Assembly: GCF_021730395.1 (NCBI RefSeq)
Contig: NC_069375.1
Location: 14,531,001 to 14,595,000, forward strand
Source: Mercenaria mercenaria
Lineage: Eukaryota > Mollusca > Bivalvia > Venerida > Veneridae
DNA length: 64,000 nt
Direction: 5' to 3'
In this document: positions 22,170-37,100 of the stretch, piece by piece
How positions within the stretch are numbered: the stretch's first letter is position 1
Layout: each line of letters starts with the position of its first letter
Position numbers and translations under genes: made by a program
Notes under the pieces: generated by a model
What the model was told of the DNA's origin: nothing
What the model saw: only the letters and a program-made list of their open reading frames with translations
Databases searched by the model: none

Positions 22170-25100
22170 CTGAAATAAAAGACATGCATTTTATTACACG
22201 CAAACACAATTTAAATGAATCAAAATTTAATTTATAACATCGAGTCATTACAATAGCTGGTTCATCGAATATGACCCGATAAACAGTGTATAGTAGCATT
22301 TTGTGTAGAAGAATTATAAATTATGGAAGGCCACATACACCTGCGGGTGTCTTAAAAGCATTGATAGTAGTGGATAAAAAAAACATATTAAAATTGTAAC
22401 AAAACGCGTTCATGATAAAGCTGAACTAACTTTTGAATTTATATTTTACGAAGCTAATTAAGCACACATTTAAATGTAATATACTGTATTATATGAGCGA
22501 ATCATGGTGTATGAATTTCGAAGTTAAGATACATATTAAACTTCACTATTTGACACAACATCTGATGTTAACACACGTATATATTTCTACTATATATCAA
22601 AGGGGATTTGTTCAGTTTTAATGGGGGCAAGCACGTGCGTGTGTTGAAAGAACAAAACAGTTTAATTAGTAATATTACTATTTCTTTCAATAATCTATCT
22701 TTATATCTTATTCAGTAATCCCTTCTGTGGCTACGCATTCTATCATACCTTCAACACAATATCCATCGTGCAGGTGGTACCCTGCATAACAAATGACACA
22801 TATGTCGTTTTGTGCTGATCAACCAGAGCGTTCTGGTCTAAAGGCAATATTGGTATCACAGTATCCATCCACCTCCCCATCTGCCAATACATATATGTAA
22901 AGAACAGTTTTCTATTTTATTCTGTTTTAAAAGATGGATATAGATCTAGTATACTTATATAAGTTAAATGGTAACATTTATGTTCTCGACAAACGTTCTG
23001 GGATGAAACACGTTAAGACAGATTAACCCTAACCCTGCTAAATTTCTATAATGAACTTGTCCATCTTTCAATTTGGATAGTACCATTAACTGTTAAAAGG
23101 GGTGCTTACCAAAAGATACTGACTGAATGGCGAACAGTGTAGATCATGATCAGACTGCACGGACGTGAAGAAGGCAGAATCAATCGTGTCCAGCATGATA
23201 AGGGTTAATGGTTCGGATTGAATGCTGCTTCATTACATATATCATTATTGATGCGATATTCGAAAGTCTACCTTTAAAGTTAAAAATGTATAAAGAAAAC
23301 GCCGAGAGTCTTTCCTGGAGTATTGAAGCACATAACTTACCTTGTCTACAAAAGCCGTCTCCTGTAACATGATACCCTGGTGATGAACAGTCCACACAAA
23401 CGTGCCGGTCAGGGTCACACCCAACATTTTGTTCGCATACAACCGTCTCGTTGCAATAACCATGCAGGACACCATCTGTTCGTAAGTCGCAAAATGTTTA
23501 CACAAAGGCAACTAATGAATGATCAAATAAAATCTGGAAAGTAGATCCCTCGGAAGCATCGAAAACAATGCAAACAGTGAAAATTGTAGACTCGGTTTGA
23601 TTGAGTCTGTTCACGAGCAGTAATGGTAAATGCAACACTGCCCACGCCCCCTAGCACAAGACAATTTCAAGGTGTAATTGTAAATGTTGCAGGACTTACT
23701 ATTGCCATCATTAACAGTTATCACTTATAGGTGTATTAATGTGTCATATTTGTCTGTCTGAACCGGTGTCTATAGAATAGTTACTGTGAACTTTATTAGA
23801 CAATACCAACTACACAAAACTAATATGAATAACCACTAATGTTAGGATATAGCAAAACATAGAATAAATATAAGCAATCAAAACTTACGCCAATTTATAT
23901 GGAATCCTGTTTAGCTCAAGCCATGTGTCGTATGTCGTGTTTTAGGTCGACGCACGATGTGTGACACGACGCATTACATGGTGCACGATAATGCGACTCA
24001 ACACTCGACACGACGCAAGACAATGCAACACCACGCGCAATATAATGTCGCGGTGCCGTGTGGTATTGTCGCCCGTCGTATCGTATGTCGCGCGTTTTGT
24101 TGTGTATCGACCGTCTACCCTTCTACGTCGAGCCATGACTTGTGATACAACACGCGACAACACGAATACGAATACGCGACAATACGACGCGAAACGACGC
24201 TCGACACACGATACGACAGGCAACAATACGACAAGTCATCGCGACGTAAGTGTTGCCCGTGGTTTTGCATTGTCGTGCGTCGTGTCACGTGTCGTGTGGC
24301 ATTGTCGTTTCATACTATCGCAAATCGTTTCACATGTCGTACGACAACCTAGATGAGTACACAACACAACGCGCGGCAATGCGACTAGATCTTGACACAC
24401 ATAAATGTAGCACGTTGTGTCGTATGTCGTGTCGTTTTGTCTCGCGTCCTGTCGTGTGGCTGCCACACGTCATGTGTCGACCTAAACCACGGCGGATGAC
24501 ACACGCCATGAGTTAAAAAACTATTCCATAGATTTATGACTTTTCAACAAATGGCATATTACCTTGTCTGCAAACACTGTCTACGATGTGGAAGCCTTCT
24601 ACAATACATGTGACACACCTGTTTAACTGTAGGTCACAGCCGCTACCTCCATCCGTACACAGCACCGTTTCACTGCAACGTTCCGTCTAAATACAAATGT
24701 ATCACATGTTACGTGCAAATCGCATTCAAGCATTTTTACAATTACCGTTCTGGATATCAACATCATTTCAAACCTTTATTAAATCTGGCTAAGTAATATT
24801 TTTATTGTATATATTGAACTGATGGATATCATACAATACAAAGGCCAACAGTTTCCAAGATAGGACAGCTGTTTAGTAAAATAGGACATCATATTCAAAC
24901 ACTATTTTCAGAATTTAGTTTGTGACGGGGTCTATGGTTACTGTGTATGAATATGAAGTGTTAAAACGTCTTGAGTATCTATATATCTATTGCACGTATA
25001 TATAACACTTTTAAATGAAAGAACATTGTCAGCACCATGTTGACCATATACCATCAGTGCAGAATCCGTTGATGTGTTTACACATTGATCAAATATGATA

Positions 25101-28100
25101 TAACACTTTCCATTGAAACAGAATCCGTCTATACTACAACACATGCCATCGATACAGAATCTGTCTATAATGAATTGATCATACATTGTGGAATACTTAC
25201 CATCGATACCACCGTCTAACATGTGTTGACCGTCATGATATAACACTTACCAACGATACAGAATCCATCTATTGCATGTTGACCTTGCACGTTAACATCT
25301 TATCTTGCCTCCTACAAGTTTCTTGCATTTCTATTGGTCAATAGACGTCACGTGGAGACAGGATATATTCCATATCCTGCTAGTATATTTCAGATATGAA
25401 TTTTGATCAAAACAAAATGGCTGCCACACTGCTGTTGGAATTGAATCAAGTCAGATTATTTATTAGCTCCAACGATAGTATCGTTTCCGAGAGTAAATTT
25501 AGTGTTTTCTTGCCGATTTCATTCTATATCTAAGTTCAGGCTCATGAAGGTTGACAAAAGTTAGCCGTAAAAGCGGAATAACTCTGTATGGAATACACGG
25601 ACGTTGAAATCTTGTTTTGGAAGTTAAATAGTTAAATCATCGTGAAATAAAGAAATTGACATATTTGTTGCTCAGCAGTTTGTTGTAGGATCATTTAATC
25701 TACGTGCAAGATAAATGATTTAACAGGAAACGGGATGAAAGCCGAAGTATCAAGACATTTATGACAACGTGATATCCGTTAACTTTCTAAGGGATGGAAC
25801 AAGAAGTTGTTTAGTGTTTCTAGTCTAAACCAGTTCATAACCTGTGTAAATGAGCTTTTGTGTTTTGTGATTTAACCAAAACACAGGTCATAGTGCATTT
25901 TATGGCTGGTGTAAATCAACTAGTGATGACCAAACTAATGATTTGTAGGATTCCAGTCTGCACTGTAAATAGCTTTGTTAATTTACAAAATGTGTTGATT
26001 ACTGTATAGCATGTAAGTAAAGGGTAGTCGGCAAGATAAAATCGTTACACTGCTTGTTGGTGACAGGATACGGGATATACGCTGTCGAGGAAATCCATAT
26101 CAGGCGAGAGCGAAGCAGTGTAACTAATATTACCATCGGTACTAAATCCTTCTATAATGTGTTGAACATACATGGTAGAAATCTTACCATGGAAACAAAA
26201 TCCGTATAAATTGTGTTTACCATATAGGGAAACTTACCCCATACATGGTATAACACCAACGATACAGACTCCTTCTTTAACTTGTTGACCATACATGGTA
26301 GAATACTTATCATCTATACAGAATCCTTCTATAACGCGTTGACCGTTCATGGTATAATGTCGATGCATAATATGTCCATATGTGTTGGAACACTTACCAT
26401 CGATACAGAATCCGTCTATAATGTGTTGTCCATAATTATCAGCTTTCACATAAGTTGTTACTCGGAGAACATGCTACTGATTGCTCTCTGTGTTACATGC
26501 TATCTCTGTATCGCAGTATCCACTAATTGTTCCATCTTAACGGAAATGTAACACAATTTATTTCATATATAATTGATTGTTGTTATCACATTTCAGTTAA
26601 ATTATACATATTTAAATTTAACATTGCATACATTGTATTGTGCAATGAAATATAAAAGGTGTATGAACACAAGTGATTTGATTCAAAACCATTCATAAGT
26701 ATTTGTAACAAAAACATGGTACGATAATCATTTAGATCGGGTCAGTTAGTTTAGAGTTTAATAACTGTATATCTGTATATTATACAAAAAAAAATGTTTC
26801 CCTACCTTCTGTGCAATATCCACTTACAACACGGTAACCGTTGCTGCAGTTTACACAGCGGCCGAGTAACCAATTACAGCCCACATTAGGCCCTGTGCAG
26901 AATGTACTTAAATCGCAGTATCCACCCAATTTGCCATCTAAGGATGAAATCAGAATACAGTTCAGCAGATATGCAACAATTATCAAATTGTAATTATGTT
27001 AGTAGCAGATTGAATTTTACTAGAATTGCAAATTAACAAACTGTTTAGATCAGGTTGTAAATAACAACTATAGCAGTGTCAATAGTAATCGTTGCGATTT
27101 ATGTTACAGACTTGTTTTTTTCGGCTGTTCAATATGAAAATTGTATGTAATTGTCAAATAACAGTGAATTACGAATAAGAGTTTTTATATTTAAGCTTAT
27201 TGAAAACCTAGGACATGACTTCTACTGACCCTCATAACAATTGTCGTCGTATCTACGCAAACCAGTCTCGCATGCTTCACAGTAGTTATTGGCATTACAC
27301 CAAGACTGGTCATCCTCGCATATGTTGTTGACATCACAGTATCCGTCCGTCTTTCTGTCTGAAGTGATATATAATCTATATAATCTATAAAGAAGAACAT
27401 TAAAAAACATACTTCTACTCTTGTCTATTACTTAGAGAAACACGTAATGTCGGAGTGAAAAATTGAAGTGACTGGGATTTAATAACCATTCACTTGATGG
27501 AAACCCACGGAAGATTAGTTGATATAGATCTGTCAATCACATTTCTACAGTGGTTTAGGCAAAACTCATGTCCAAACTTTGGTAGAAGTTTTCATTAAGT
27601 TTATAAATTAAACCTATTACCTACCTTTAGCACAGTAGCCATTGACAACCCTGTAATCCGAAATATTACAATGTACACACAGGTTGTAGTTTAGGAGACA
27701 GTCCATACCACCATGACAGTTAACATTGGCATCACAGTGTCCACCAAGAGTACCATCTGAAACAGTATGTCCTCTAGTGTTCATTTCTAAAATTTAGACC
27801 TATCTCTTGTTTAGATGACTCGCTAATAACTTGTCCAAATCTTTTCTGCATGCCATTGTATGTGCGATATTTGGGTAAAACCACCGGCCTTCGGTATGCT
27901 AGACAGGTTCCTCACATGAGAGAATGGACCCATTCAAACTTTATTAAATGAGAGAATAGACCTATTCAAGCAACCGCTACCACGGTTATACGATCGCATG
28001 ACATCTTTTTTCCTCGCACGAGAGATCGGCTACATTTAAGCAGCCCTTACTCAGTACTGCCGGACTGATTCAACAATGGTTTCCACTGCAGGATCCACTT

Positions 28101-31100
28101 AAGCAACCGTTATCGCTGTTATATGCTTAGTTAAGAAAATGGATCCATTCAAGCAACCGTTACCACTGCAGGAGCCACTCAAACAACCTTGGATGGACAC
28201 ATTCAAGAAACCGTTACTACTGCTGGAACTATTTAAGCAATTGATAATACTGTTATACTCTTAAGAATAGATCCATTCAAGTAACCGTTACAACTGCAGG
28301 AGCCACTCAAGCAATTTTTACTACTACTGTACCCTCATATTAAAGACTGAACAAATTCAGGCAACATTTCGTCACCTCAACGCAACAAAGTCTCAACTTA
28401 TTATAAAGTTATCATAAGTTACGACTTTGTTGCGTTGAGGTGACGATTTATTGCTGTTAAATGCTTGAGATTAATTTGTTTGTTTGTTTTGGGTTTAATG
28501 CCGTTTTTCAGCTTGAGAATAAACCTAACCAAGCAATCGTTACCACTAATATAGGCTCGCATAAAGGTTGAACTCATTCGAACCACTGCTATACCCATCA
28601 TTGCTCTTCTGCCCCATATCCCCACGTTATTTACCTGCAGATTCATTGTTTATGTCCTCTACTGCGGCATATAAAGATTTCTTCTGGTCTGTGTTACATC
28701 CAGAGCAAATTTTCCAAAACGTTAGACATGTTTGAAGTAAAAGAGGCGTTGGTATCATTGGGTGTAAAATGTGTTCTAAAATGATGCAATCAACCTTACG
28801 CAAATTTGAATTCCTCTATAGCGCTTTGTTTGTTTAAAATACTCCATATTAAAATGATACACATAGAATTTTTCACCCTGTTTTGTATATAATTATATTA
28901 TAATTCAAACTTACTTTCTGGTACTCCGGCTTGTGGGTCTGTAATAGTTCCATGCAATGTGAGAGTCCAAGTATACAAGTGTATCACTTCAAGATAAATG
29001 AAAAAATCTTGTTACAGTACCCAAAATCAAATAAATTATTCCATTGTTACATGTAAATTATATATTATATCACCTAATATCATGAATCGATTAAAAACCT
29101 TAAATGTTGTACGCATTTATTCATGTTCTGCGTTATGCCATAAAAAGTCGTACATGAATTATCTGTTAGTAGGTGTAATCATTTTACCATAAACAAATGT
29201 GTGAAAAGAAAATGTGCAGTGGCCAAAAGTAGAACATTTAAAACATTTTTACCATTATCACATGCGATAAAATCGTCCATTCTGATAGTCCAGTTTCCTG
29301 TCGGATCTTCTCCCCAGTTAAACACAGTCATAAAGGTCCAATCCACCCTCGATGTGTAAAAGTCTGCCCTTCTCTGTCGCAATATCCTACTGTCCGTACA
29401 TTGTGGAGACACAAGGTGAAGCTCAATATACTCCCGCCATACTGCTTGAAAGGACACGTGCACTTGCACATGCTCTAAGTACTTGATGTGACAGTTCTGC
29501 ACATCGTGTGAAGCCTCAATGGACTCTGCGCAACATCTTTAAAGAAAAGAAATAATCCTTATTATTAATGTGTGTAAATCAATTAACGGCAATAGTTTTC
29601 ATTTCAAAGCAAGTTCAAAGCATGTATTCTTTGCTGTAGCTGACTTGAAAATTGTCGCAATGCGACCCAATACTCAAACATTTAAATAAGAATACAATCC
29701 TAAAACGAAGCGTTTTAGTTGTTACCAAAAGAGGGCCAGTTAAGTTTTTGCTAACATTTGATTCAAGTATACCAGTAGCAAATAAATTCTCAATTATTAT
29801 GACTAAAAATATAATACATTTATTTTAGTACATTGATTTGGTATGCTGTTTGCCGTATTCGTCTCGAATGGATTTTGCCCAGACGGAACCTACGAGGTGC
29901 AGGCCCCGCGACCTTGTTGTTTTATTTTTGATCAATGAATATCAAACAAAACATGTTCAGTTTTATCAATGTTAAAATCGAACCGAGTTGGATTTCTGTG
30001 CGCGATATTCTTAGAACTGTATCAGGGAATCAATATTAACTGCTGAAGTAGTCCTTTAGTGCGGTTTTCTACCGTATTTACTTGTTTAATACAAGCCGTA
30101 CCTTTTACAAAATTTATAAAGCTATGTAATAGATAGGGTTGTTATGATAGTAGCATTCGGCTCAAGTGTCTTTTTCACGTGGCGCGCAGGGGCCAAGTGT
30201 GACCCGCCCTTACAAACTCCACGAGAGCCGAATTCAAAATCCCAGATCTAGCTACTGTTTTGTAATGGCCTTTTCATTATATACCTTAGCCTTTTTAATT
30301 GTTTGTTATACAAAACGGTACATCAACTTGTTTGTCCAATCGGATGTTAAAACAAATATGAGTAAAGTTTTAATGCGCGTTATTAATAAAAGTGTGTCAC
30401 CCAAAATAATTGGAAGTAGTCCGACAACATGTACAAAAGGTACAATACGGATTTTTTCTGTCTGTTCATATTTATTTGTAAAATACAACTGTATTTTTGA
30501 CAGACTTTACGTAGGTATATAATAAAATTTGTTACCGTATAGGTTCATTATTCAGTGTTGGCCACGTTTTTTCAGAGACTTACTTGTACACAGACTGTGT
30601 TTCGCCAACACAGGCTATTTTCTCTGGTACCGTGCTCCACGTTACTGCAGCTACAACCATTCTATCAGCATTCATCACGCCAAATCCATGTGACACACTT
30701 ACTTTAAAACATAGTAACATAATAATCATCATATACCGTTTATGACGAGATTTGTAAATATGTATGGACATGATTTTCCTCTATACGGTTTACAATTTGA
30801 TTCATGATTATTAATGTGCAGAAAGAGTGACACCCTTGTAAAATAAACAAATACGATTGACACCCAGTAAACGTGAAGTGTATGTCAAGCGAATATATGA
30901 TGTTCCATTTTGCTCGAAATACTACTTTGCGGTGCGTACGTAAAGAACATGCATACTTTAACGTGCACGGGACATATTCGTGCACTTGTAAAATAACACG
31001 TGTACATATATTTCTTCCCGATGCACTTGTAAAAATCGCTCTACGCGATTATTAAAGTTATGCATGTACATACATGAAGTAGTCTGCACTCACATAATGA

Positions 31101-34100
31101 AGTTATACGCGTGTACCTATTAATTTAGAAGTGCACTTCATGAATATTTACATGTACTTACATAATTTTGAGGTACAAACAGTAAATTGTGACATAATAA
31201 CGTGCAGTTTTCAGTCCTCTTTGTTTCACAGGAAAACAAAAAGTGTCAATCACACGTTAGAATAATTATGGTACTCTTTCGAAATGTCAAAAGCAGTTTA
31301 TACTGTCCGACAAAACAAGTTGATGTACCGTTTTTCCCTCTACCGTTTGTCTGATAAAGCTCTCCTGGCACACCGTCGTAAGCTGATGTCTCTGCTATAA
31401 GGTGCTGGACATCTCTCCACGTCAGGTCGGGACTGTTGAGGAAAAGCGACTCATTGTTATTAAGTACGATTCAATTTAACATGGAAAAGAATATTTTTCA
31501 TGATAAAACATTTCCTGGTATGCAACTTTTAAATAAGTAATTTTGGGGTATGTATCGCAGAAACATTTTCTAATTAGTTCAGATATGCTACCTTTATAGC
31601 TCCAAATCCACAAGTTCAGCCATGACTACAGTTTGGTCTATAGTATCCTATTTCTCTTCTGTTTGGTTAACAAATATACTAATAATGGTGAAGCACTGGT
31701 TAAGGACGAGCCCGGGGGTTGAATTCCGCTGGGCAGCTTTCTTAACAATAACATAATTAGGCGCGGCCATTAGTTTCATTCAACAAGCGCAGTCGCCGGG
31801 AGTAATTATAAAAAGCCTAAATACCTGCGATCGATTTAAATACGTTTAAATTAATGATAAATATGACAGAACACGATTATACATACATGATATATGTATA
31901 AAAGAACTTACTTTGCCTGCAGTGAGAGGGCGACGATTCCTGCTGCAATGGGACATGCAGCAGAGGTCCCTAGAAAATCGTCTGTGCAGGTATCATTTTT
32001 CTTTGTTGTTGCCTAAAATATAAAAGAAAAAATACATTAGACGAACATTTATTTTTGGCATACGAGTGCATTTCAAACAATTGCTTCGGATGAATCAATA
32101 TCCTAGCAATAAGCATAATAATAAACTGTAGCACTTATGTTTCCCATTCTTAAAGAAAGGATAAATATCGAACAGGGAATGTCACGTTCCAAAAAACAAA
32201 ACGCAGTCTCCCCAAAATGCAATTCCCAGTACGCAAACGTGCACAGTTGACAACTTCGACAAAGTAGACAATTTTTTCATTAAATGATGCCTTACGGATT
32301 TCATGGAAAACGCTTTAGAACATTTACAATCAAACCGTCCGTGTTGGTGCCTGTATCTCCTCCGTACGTTGCGACCATAATACTTGTACATTCTTCCGAG
32401 TACCTCGCTAGAGTGCCGTCCGACTTTAATGCATTAACGCTAATTGTGTATATAGTGTTGACATGTCCTGCAGCGTTACAGTCGTCATAATTCTGCCCGT
32501 CGTTACCGGCAGCAAACAGATATATGGCACCTCTACCATTACGGCCCTTTAATGAGATAGTGACTATTAAGAGAAACTTAAAAATAAGATTAAGAATGAC
32601 TGGATTTTAAACGTGAGATTTACTTGGAACATCAAACAGTGTACGTATAAGAACTCCTCCTCCCCCCCCCCCCCCCCCCCCCTCCCACACACACACACAC
32701 ACACAACACACACACGTTTTTTTTTTTGTTTAAGGAAAGAGTAAAACGCTTCTATGCCACTTTTACCGTTAAGATATTTATACTTAGCGTTGGCCAAATG
32801 AACAAAATATACCTTGGTGTATCGAGTCATGTGTTCAACAAATTTGATAAAAGACATTGTGTCTGAAATCATTCGTCCTCCACCTCTGATAATTCATGTG
32901 GGGAAGTTGGGAGTTACTTGCGGTGACTGGTGAGTACTGGTATAGAATCCAGGAACACTGGTTAGGTTAACTGCCAGCCGTTACATGACTGAAATACTGT
33001 TGAAAAACGGCGTTAAACCCAAAACAAAAATCAACAAATTTCAACTAAATATTTTCACTACAATAGAAGGTTGTTCTCCTTTGTTTTGTTGTTGTTGTTG
33101 TTTCTCAGAGCTAGTAGCATGCTTCTTTTAAAGACCATAAAGCTTTAAATTTTGTGCTAAAACACATAAAGCAGCTGTCCAAATAGACGCTATGCATGTT
33201 AACATGATAAAACGGGCTAATTTAAATATTACATAAGAGTCTTCAAAGTGTGAGCTATACAGGGAGGTTATTGAAAAAATGTATTTGATATTATTGTCTG
33301 TTGTGTTAATTGATATTCAAACTTTTGACAAATATATGAGAAGACCATTATCGATTTAACATGAAATTAGTATAGCTTTTGTTCGTAACAAATAATGTGG
33401 CAGTCACATTATGAATAAAGTCATTACGAGTCTTCAATTCCTACAAAAGATATTTCCAGCATTTCGTATATTAATATTTTCTTTAGAATATGCAAGGTTA
33501 AATCCTCTTTTTGGAGAAGTAAATACCTCCCGTATTCCTTGAATCAATGCGGCCTCCTCTACGTCATATAGGGGTTCAAACCCATATCCTTTACCCGGGT
33601 ATCCCCAGCTATTGCTGTAAATGTCAATAGTATCCAAGTTATGTGTGAGAGCATCAGCGCCAACAGAAACTGTGAAGTATTCATCTAATATCCGCAAAGC
33701 TGAAAAAAAAATTAAAAGAATGGAAACTGCGTTTTAAAATTTAACAATTTTGAGTTTTGCAGAAAAAAAGGTCATCGGAGATTGCATTAACTTTTGTCGG
33801 ACAATTTTGTGCAAAATATAACTGAAACAAATATAGATCTTAACATTTTGTTCTGCACCGTGTGTTTTACTTTAAATCATTCTGTGAAGTGACATTTTTG
33901 AAATTTATCATGTTAATTCACATTTAATCATTATCTTAGCAGTGTGGCATTGTTGTTTCATTTTCCATTTTGTCACTGTAGCATATAATATGATGTTCTT
34001 ACAAACCTCGTTATACTATGAAATTATACATACACGCCAATGTTGCCTCGTACGCCACTCCTATGACACATGCATCGTTCTTGGCAGCTGCTGCAAGTCC

Positions 34101-37100
34101 TGCACACTTTGTTCCATGACTGACCATCGAATGTGATAAAAAGGATAACCAAATATTACATAATTTTCATTATGGATGTTTAGCTGATTTTCGTGTTTTT
34201 GAAAGGAAAACAGATTTTTAAGTGTTTTAGATTTTTGCGCCTGTAAATTAGTAATAACCTTCAAGTTGTAACTTTGCCTCTGATCGTTTCAAAGCGGTGC
34301 CCAGCTTTGTTCTTTCCTCGTGTTTGTTTGTGTCTGTTAATTCTATGTAACTATTATTTCACTGGTTTGTATTAATATGTACATGTAGTCAACCGTTGTA
34401 TACATGTATTCATTTATATACACATACCTGCGGTGTGCTGCATGGACAACTGCATTCTTGCATTTGGCTTTTCCTATGGGCGGCGGTTACCGCCAAAATT
34501 AATAAATATATAACCCACCCATAAACAAGTCAGTCAGTGCAGTGCATTTCAATGCCGTCTAGTCTAAAACTCCATTCCGTCGAATATATTTACATTCAAC
34601 ACATTGTATTTTGAAACCATTTAATACAAAACTTCATTCCATCCATTTAAACATGGGACGATGCATTGAAAAACTTGTTGCGATTCACCGTAATATGAAA
34701 TCATCCAACAAAACAAGACACCATGCAGCTCAAAGTGAACCCGCTTAACACAACATGAGTTCGTGCAGTGTAAGATAAAATGATTTGCTACAACTTGACG
34801 CTGTTTAATGCATATTGACACCGCTTTGTGTAATTGAGAGCGTTGTATTATAACTTGATGTCATGCAGTCCAATGTGAAGACGTTTAACGCAACATGAGT
34901 TCGTGCAATGTAAAGTAAACGATTCATTAAAGTTTGGCGCCGTCTAATGCATACCGAAACCATGTCGTGTGATTTGGAGCGGCGTATTAAAATTTGATGC
35001 CATGCAGCCAAATGCGAAACTGTTTAATGAAACACGAGTTTGACCTGTTATAGATTATGGATCAGTTTTACATAAAAAACATCTTGAAATTTGTCCTAAA
35101 ACCAACATTGTAGTACTATTCTTACATTTAATTTTAAACTGTTCCTGCGATTTATCTGAATATTAAAAGGGACCTTACTTCCGTGAAATATCTTTCTTCT
35201 TAGGTTAAGCTTTATCAAAAGTAGGCTTTTATTTTTTTATTATTTTTTGTTTTGGCTGGACAGAATCTTTTTCCGTTTTTAAACAATATTTCATTTAAGT
35301 TGGAAAGTCAGTTTCCTGGATTTCATACGACCTGTTAGGGGATCCGAACGAACGTAGCAGATACTTGTGGATATAAAGTTAATACTAGTATGAAATCAAG
35401 GAAACGGACTGCCCAACTTAACTGAAGGACTGTTTAAAAACGGTTTACGGTTTTCCGGCGCCACTCCCCTCCCACTCTCCACCTCTAACCTTCTCGCTTG
35501 GCTCAGTTAGGGTGAGCGCTGATGTACGGATCTTGGGGTCGCGAGTCCAATGCACGGGCTTGGCTATGTTATCCGTGACGATTTGATAAAAACATTGTGT
35601 CTCACATCATTCGTCCTCAGATACATCTAAGACCTATAATATACATAATAGGTCTTTGGATTCATGTAGGGAAGTTGGCATTTACCTGCTGAGAACAGGT
35701 GTGTACTGGTACAGAATCCAAGAACACTGGTTAGATTAACTGCCTGCCGTTACATAACTGAAATACTGCTGAAAAACGGCGTTAAACCAAAAACAATCAA
35801 ACAACTCACCCCCTCCCGCGACCCCCCCCCCCCCCCCCCCAAAAAAAAAACAACAAACAAACAAAAATTGTGAAGTACATGTAAGTTTGATATACTGTCT
35901 AAAAGCATAAACATGTAAACATAAATTTCATAGGTTAAAAATTAACTCAATTTTGTCATTATTTTTTCTTTTACTGAGTCTGTTTCACGAAGCATACTTC
36001 TTACAAAGCTTTAACTGAGAAGAAAGATGTTTCACGAAATAAGGTCCCTTTAGGCTGCGTTTTTGGTGCGTGGTATTCCCTGTTTGATATTTTTCTTTGT
36101 TTTTTTTTTCCAGATAAATCGCAGGAAATGTTTAAAATTAAATGTTAGATTTTTACCACAAGGTCGGTTTTAGGAACACAGTGGGGCACCACCTTGGAAC
36201 TGTTAGTGGCAAAACCACCACTGAGGAGTTCAAAGCGGTTAATAATGCACCTAACCTCACTCTTAGCCCCATGTTATACCTAGCTGCCAGGTGAAACCCT
36301 AACATACGTTAAGGCAATAGAAGGAACGTAATGTAAACCTGATCCAGAATCAATATTTATGAAAGGTCAAACCTATGAATTGATAGTCTTATTAACCTTT
36401 AACAATGACGTACTAGTGTATCGTAAACGGTTTCACATTTAGCTGCATGCATCAAATTTTGAATACCAGCTCCAAATCAACACACATGGTTTCAGTATGC
36501 ATTAGACGGCGCCAAACTAATGAATCGTTCACATTAACTCTGCACGAACTAATGTTGCGTTTAACACGTCTTTACATTGGGCTGCATGGCATCAAGTTTT
36601 AATACACCGCTCTCAATTACACAAAGCGGTGTCAATATGCATAAGACAGCGTCAAGTTGTAATGAATCATTTCATATTACACTGCACGTACTCACGTTGT
36701 GTTAAACGGCTTCACATTGAGCTGCATGGTTTCATGTTTTATTAGGTGATTTCATATTACGGTGCATCGCAACAAGTTTTTCATTGCATCGCTCCATGTT
36801 TAAAGGGATGGAATGAAGTTTTGTATTAAATGGTTTCAAAATACAATGCATTGAGTGTAAATATATTGGATGGGATGGAGTTTTGAAGTAGACGACACTG
36901 AAATGTATTGCACTGACTGACTTGTTTATGAATGGATTGTTTATTTCCTAATTTTGGCGGTAACCGCCGCCCATATTTTCCTATTGTTTTTTTTACTTTG
37001 TTAGGATGAACGAAATGCGCACTTTTTGCCGGTAGCAAATCATAGATTTTACAAATGTTCTTAAAGCCATTTTAGAAATTGAGTAAGATACATCATCTAT

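Larger units (their letters stand above)
34476..36974. mobile_element. 2.5-kb foldback element with about 550-bp inverted arms and 8-bp target duplication
   Basis: The ends read ATGGGCGGCGGTTACCGCCA and its inverse at 36974. The arms (34476-35030 and 36415-36974) are inverted copies built of subrepeats with GCATGGTTTCA and CAACATGAGTTCGTGCA phrases. The flanks are CTTTTCCT (34468-34475) and ATTTTCCT (36975-36982), a 7/8 match consistent with an 8-bp duplication as made by hAT-type elements. The centre holds a MITE, a SINE and another SINE-family copy, all nested. Confidence 0.75.

Noticed and set aside
23942-24516. Several overlapping frames on both strands rich in Arg, Thr and Val
   Set aside because: Products of the ACGAC/GTCGT word composition of the CpG-rich foldback; no start, splice or domain support.
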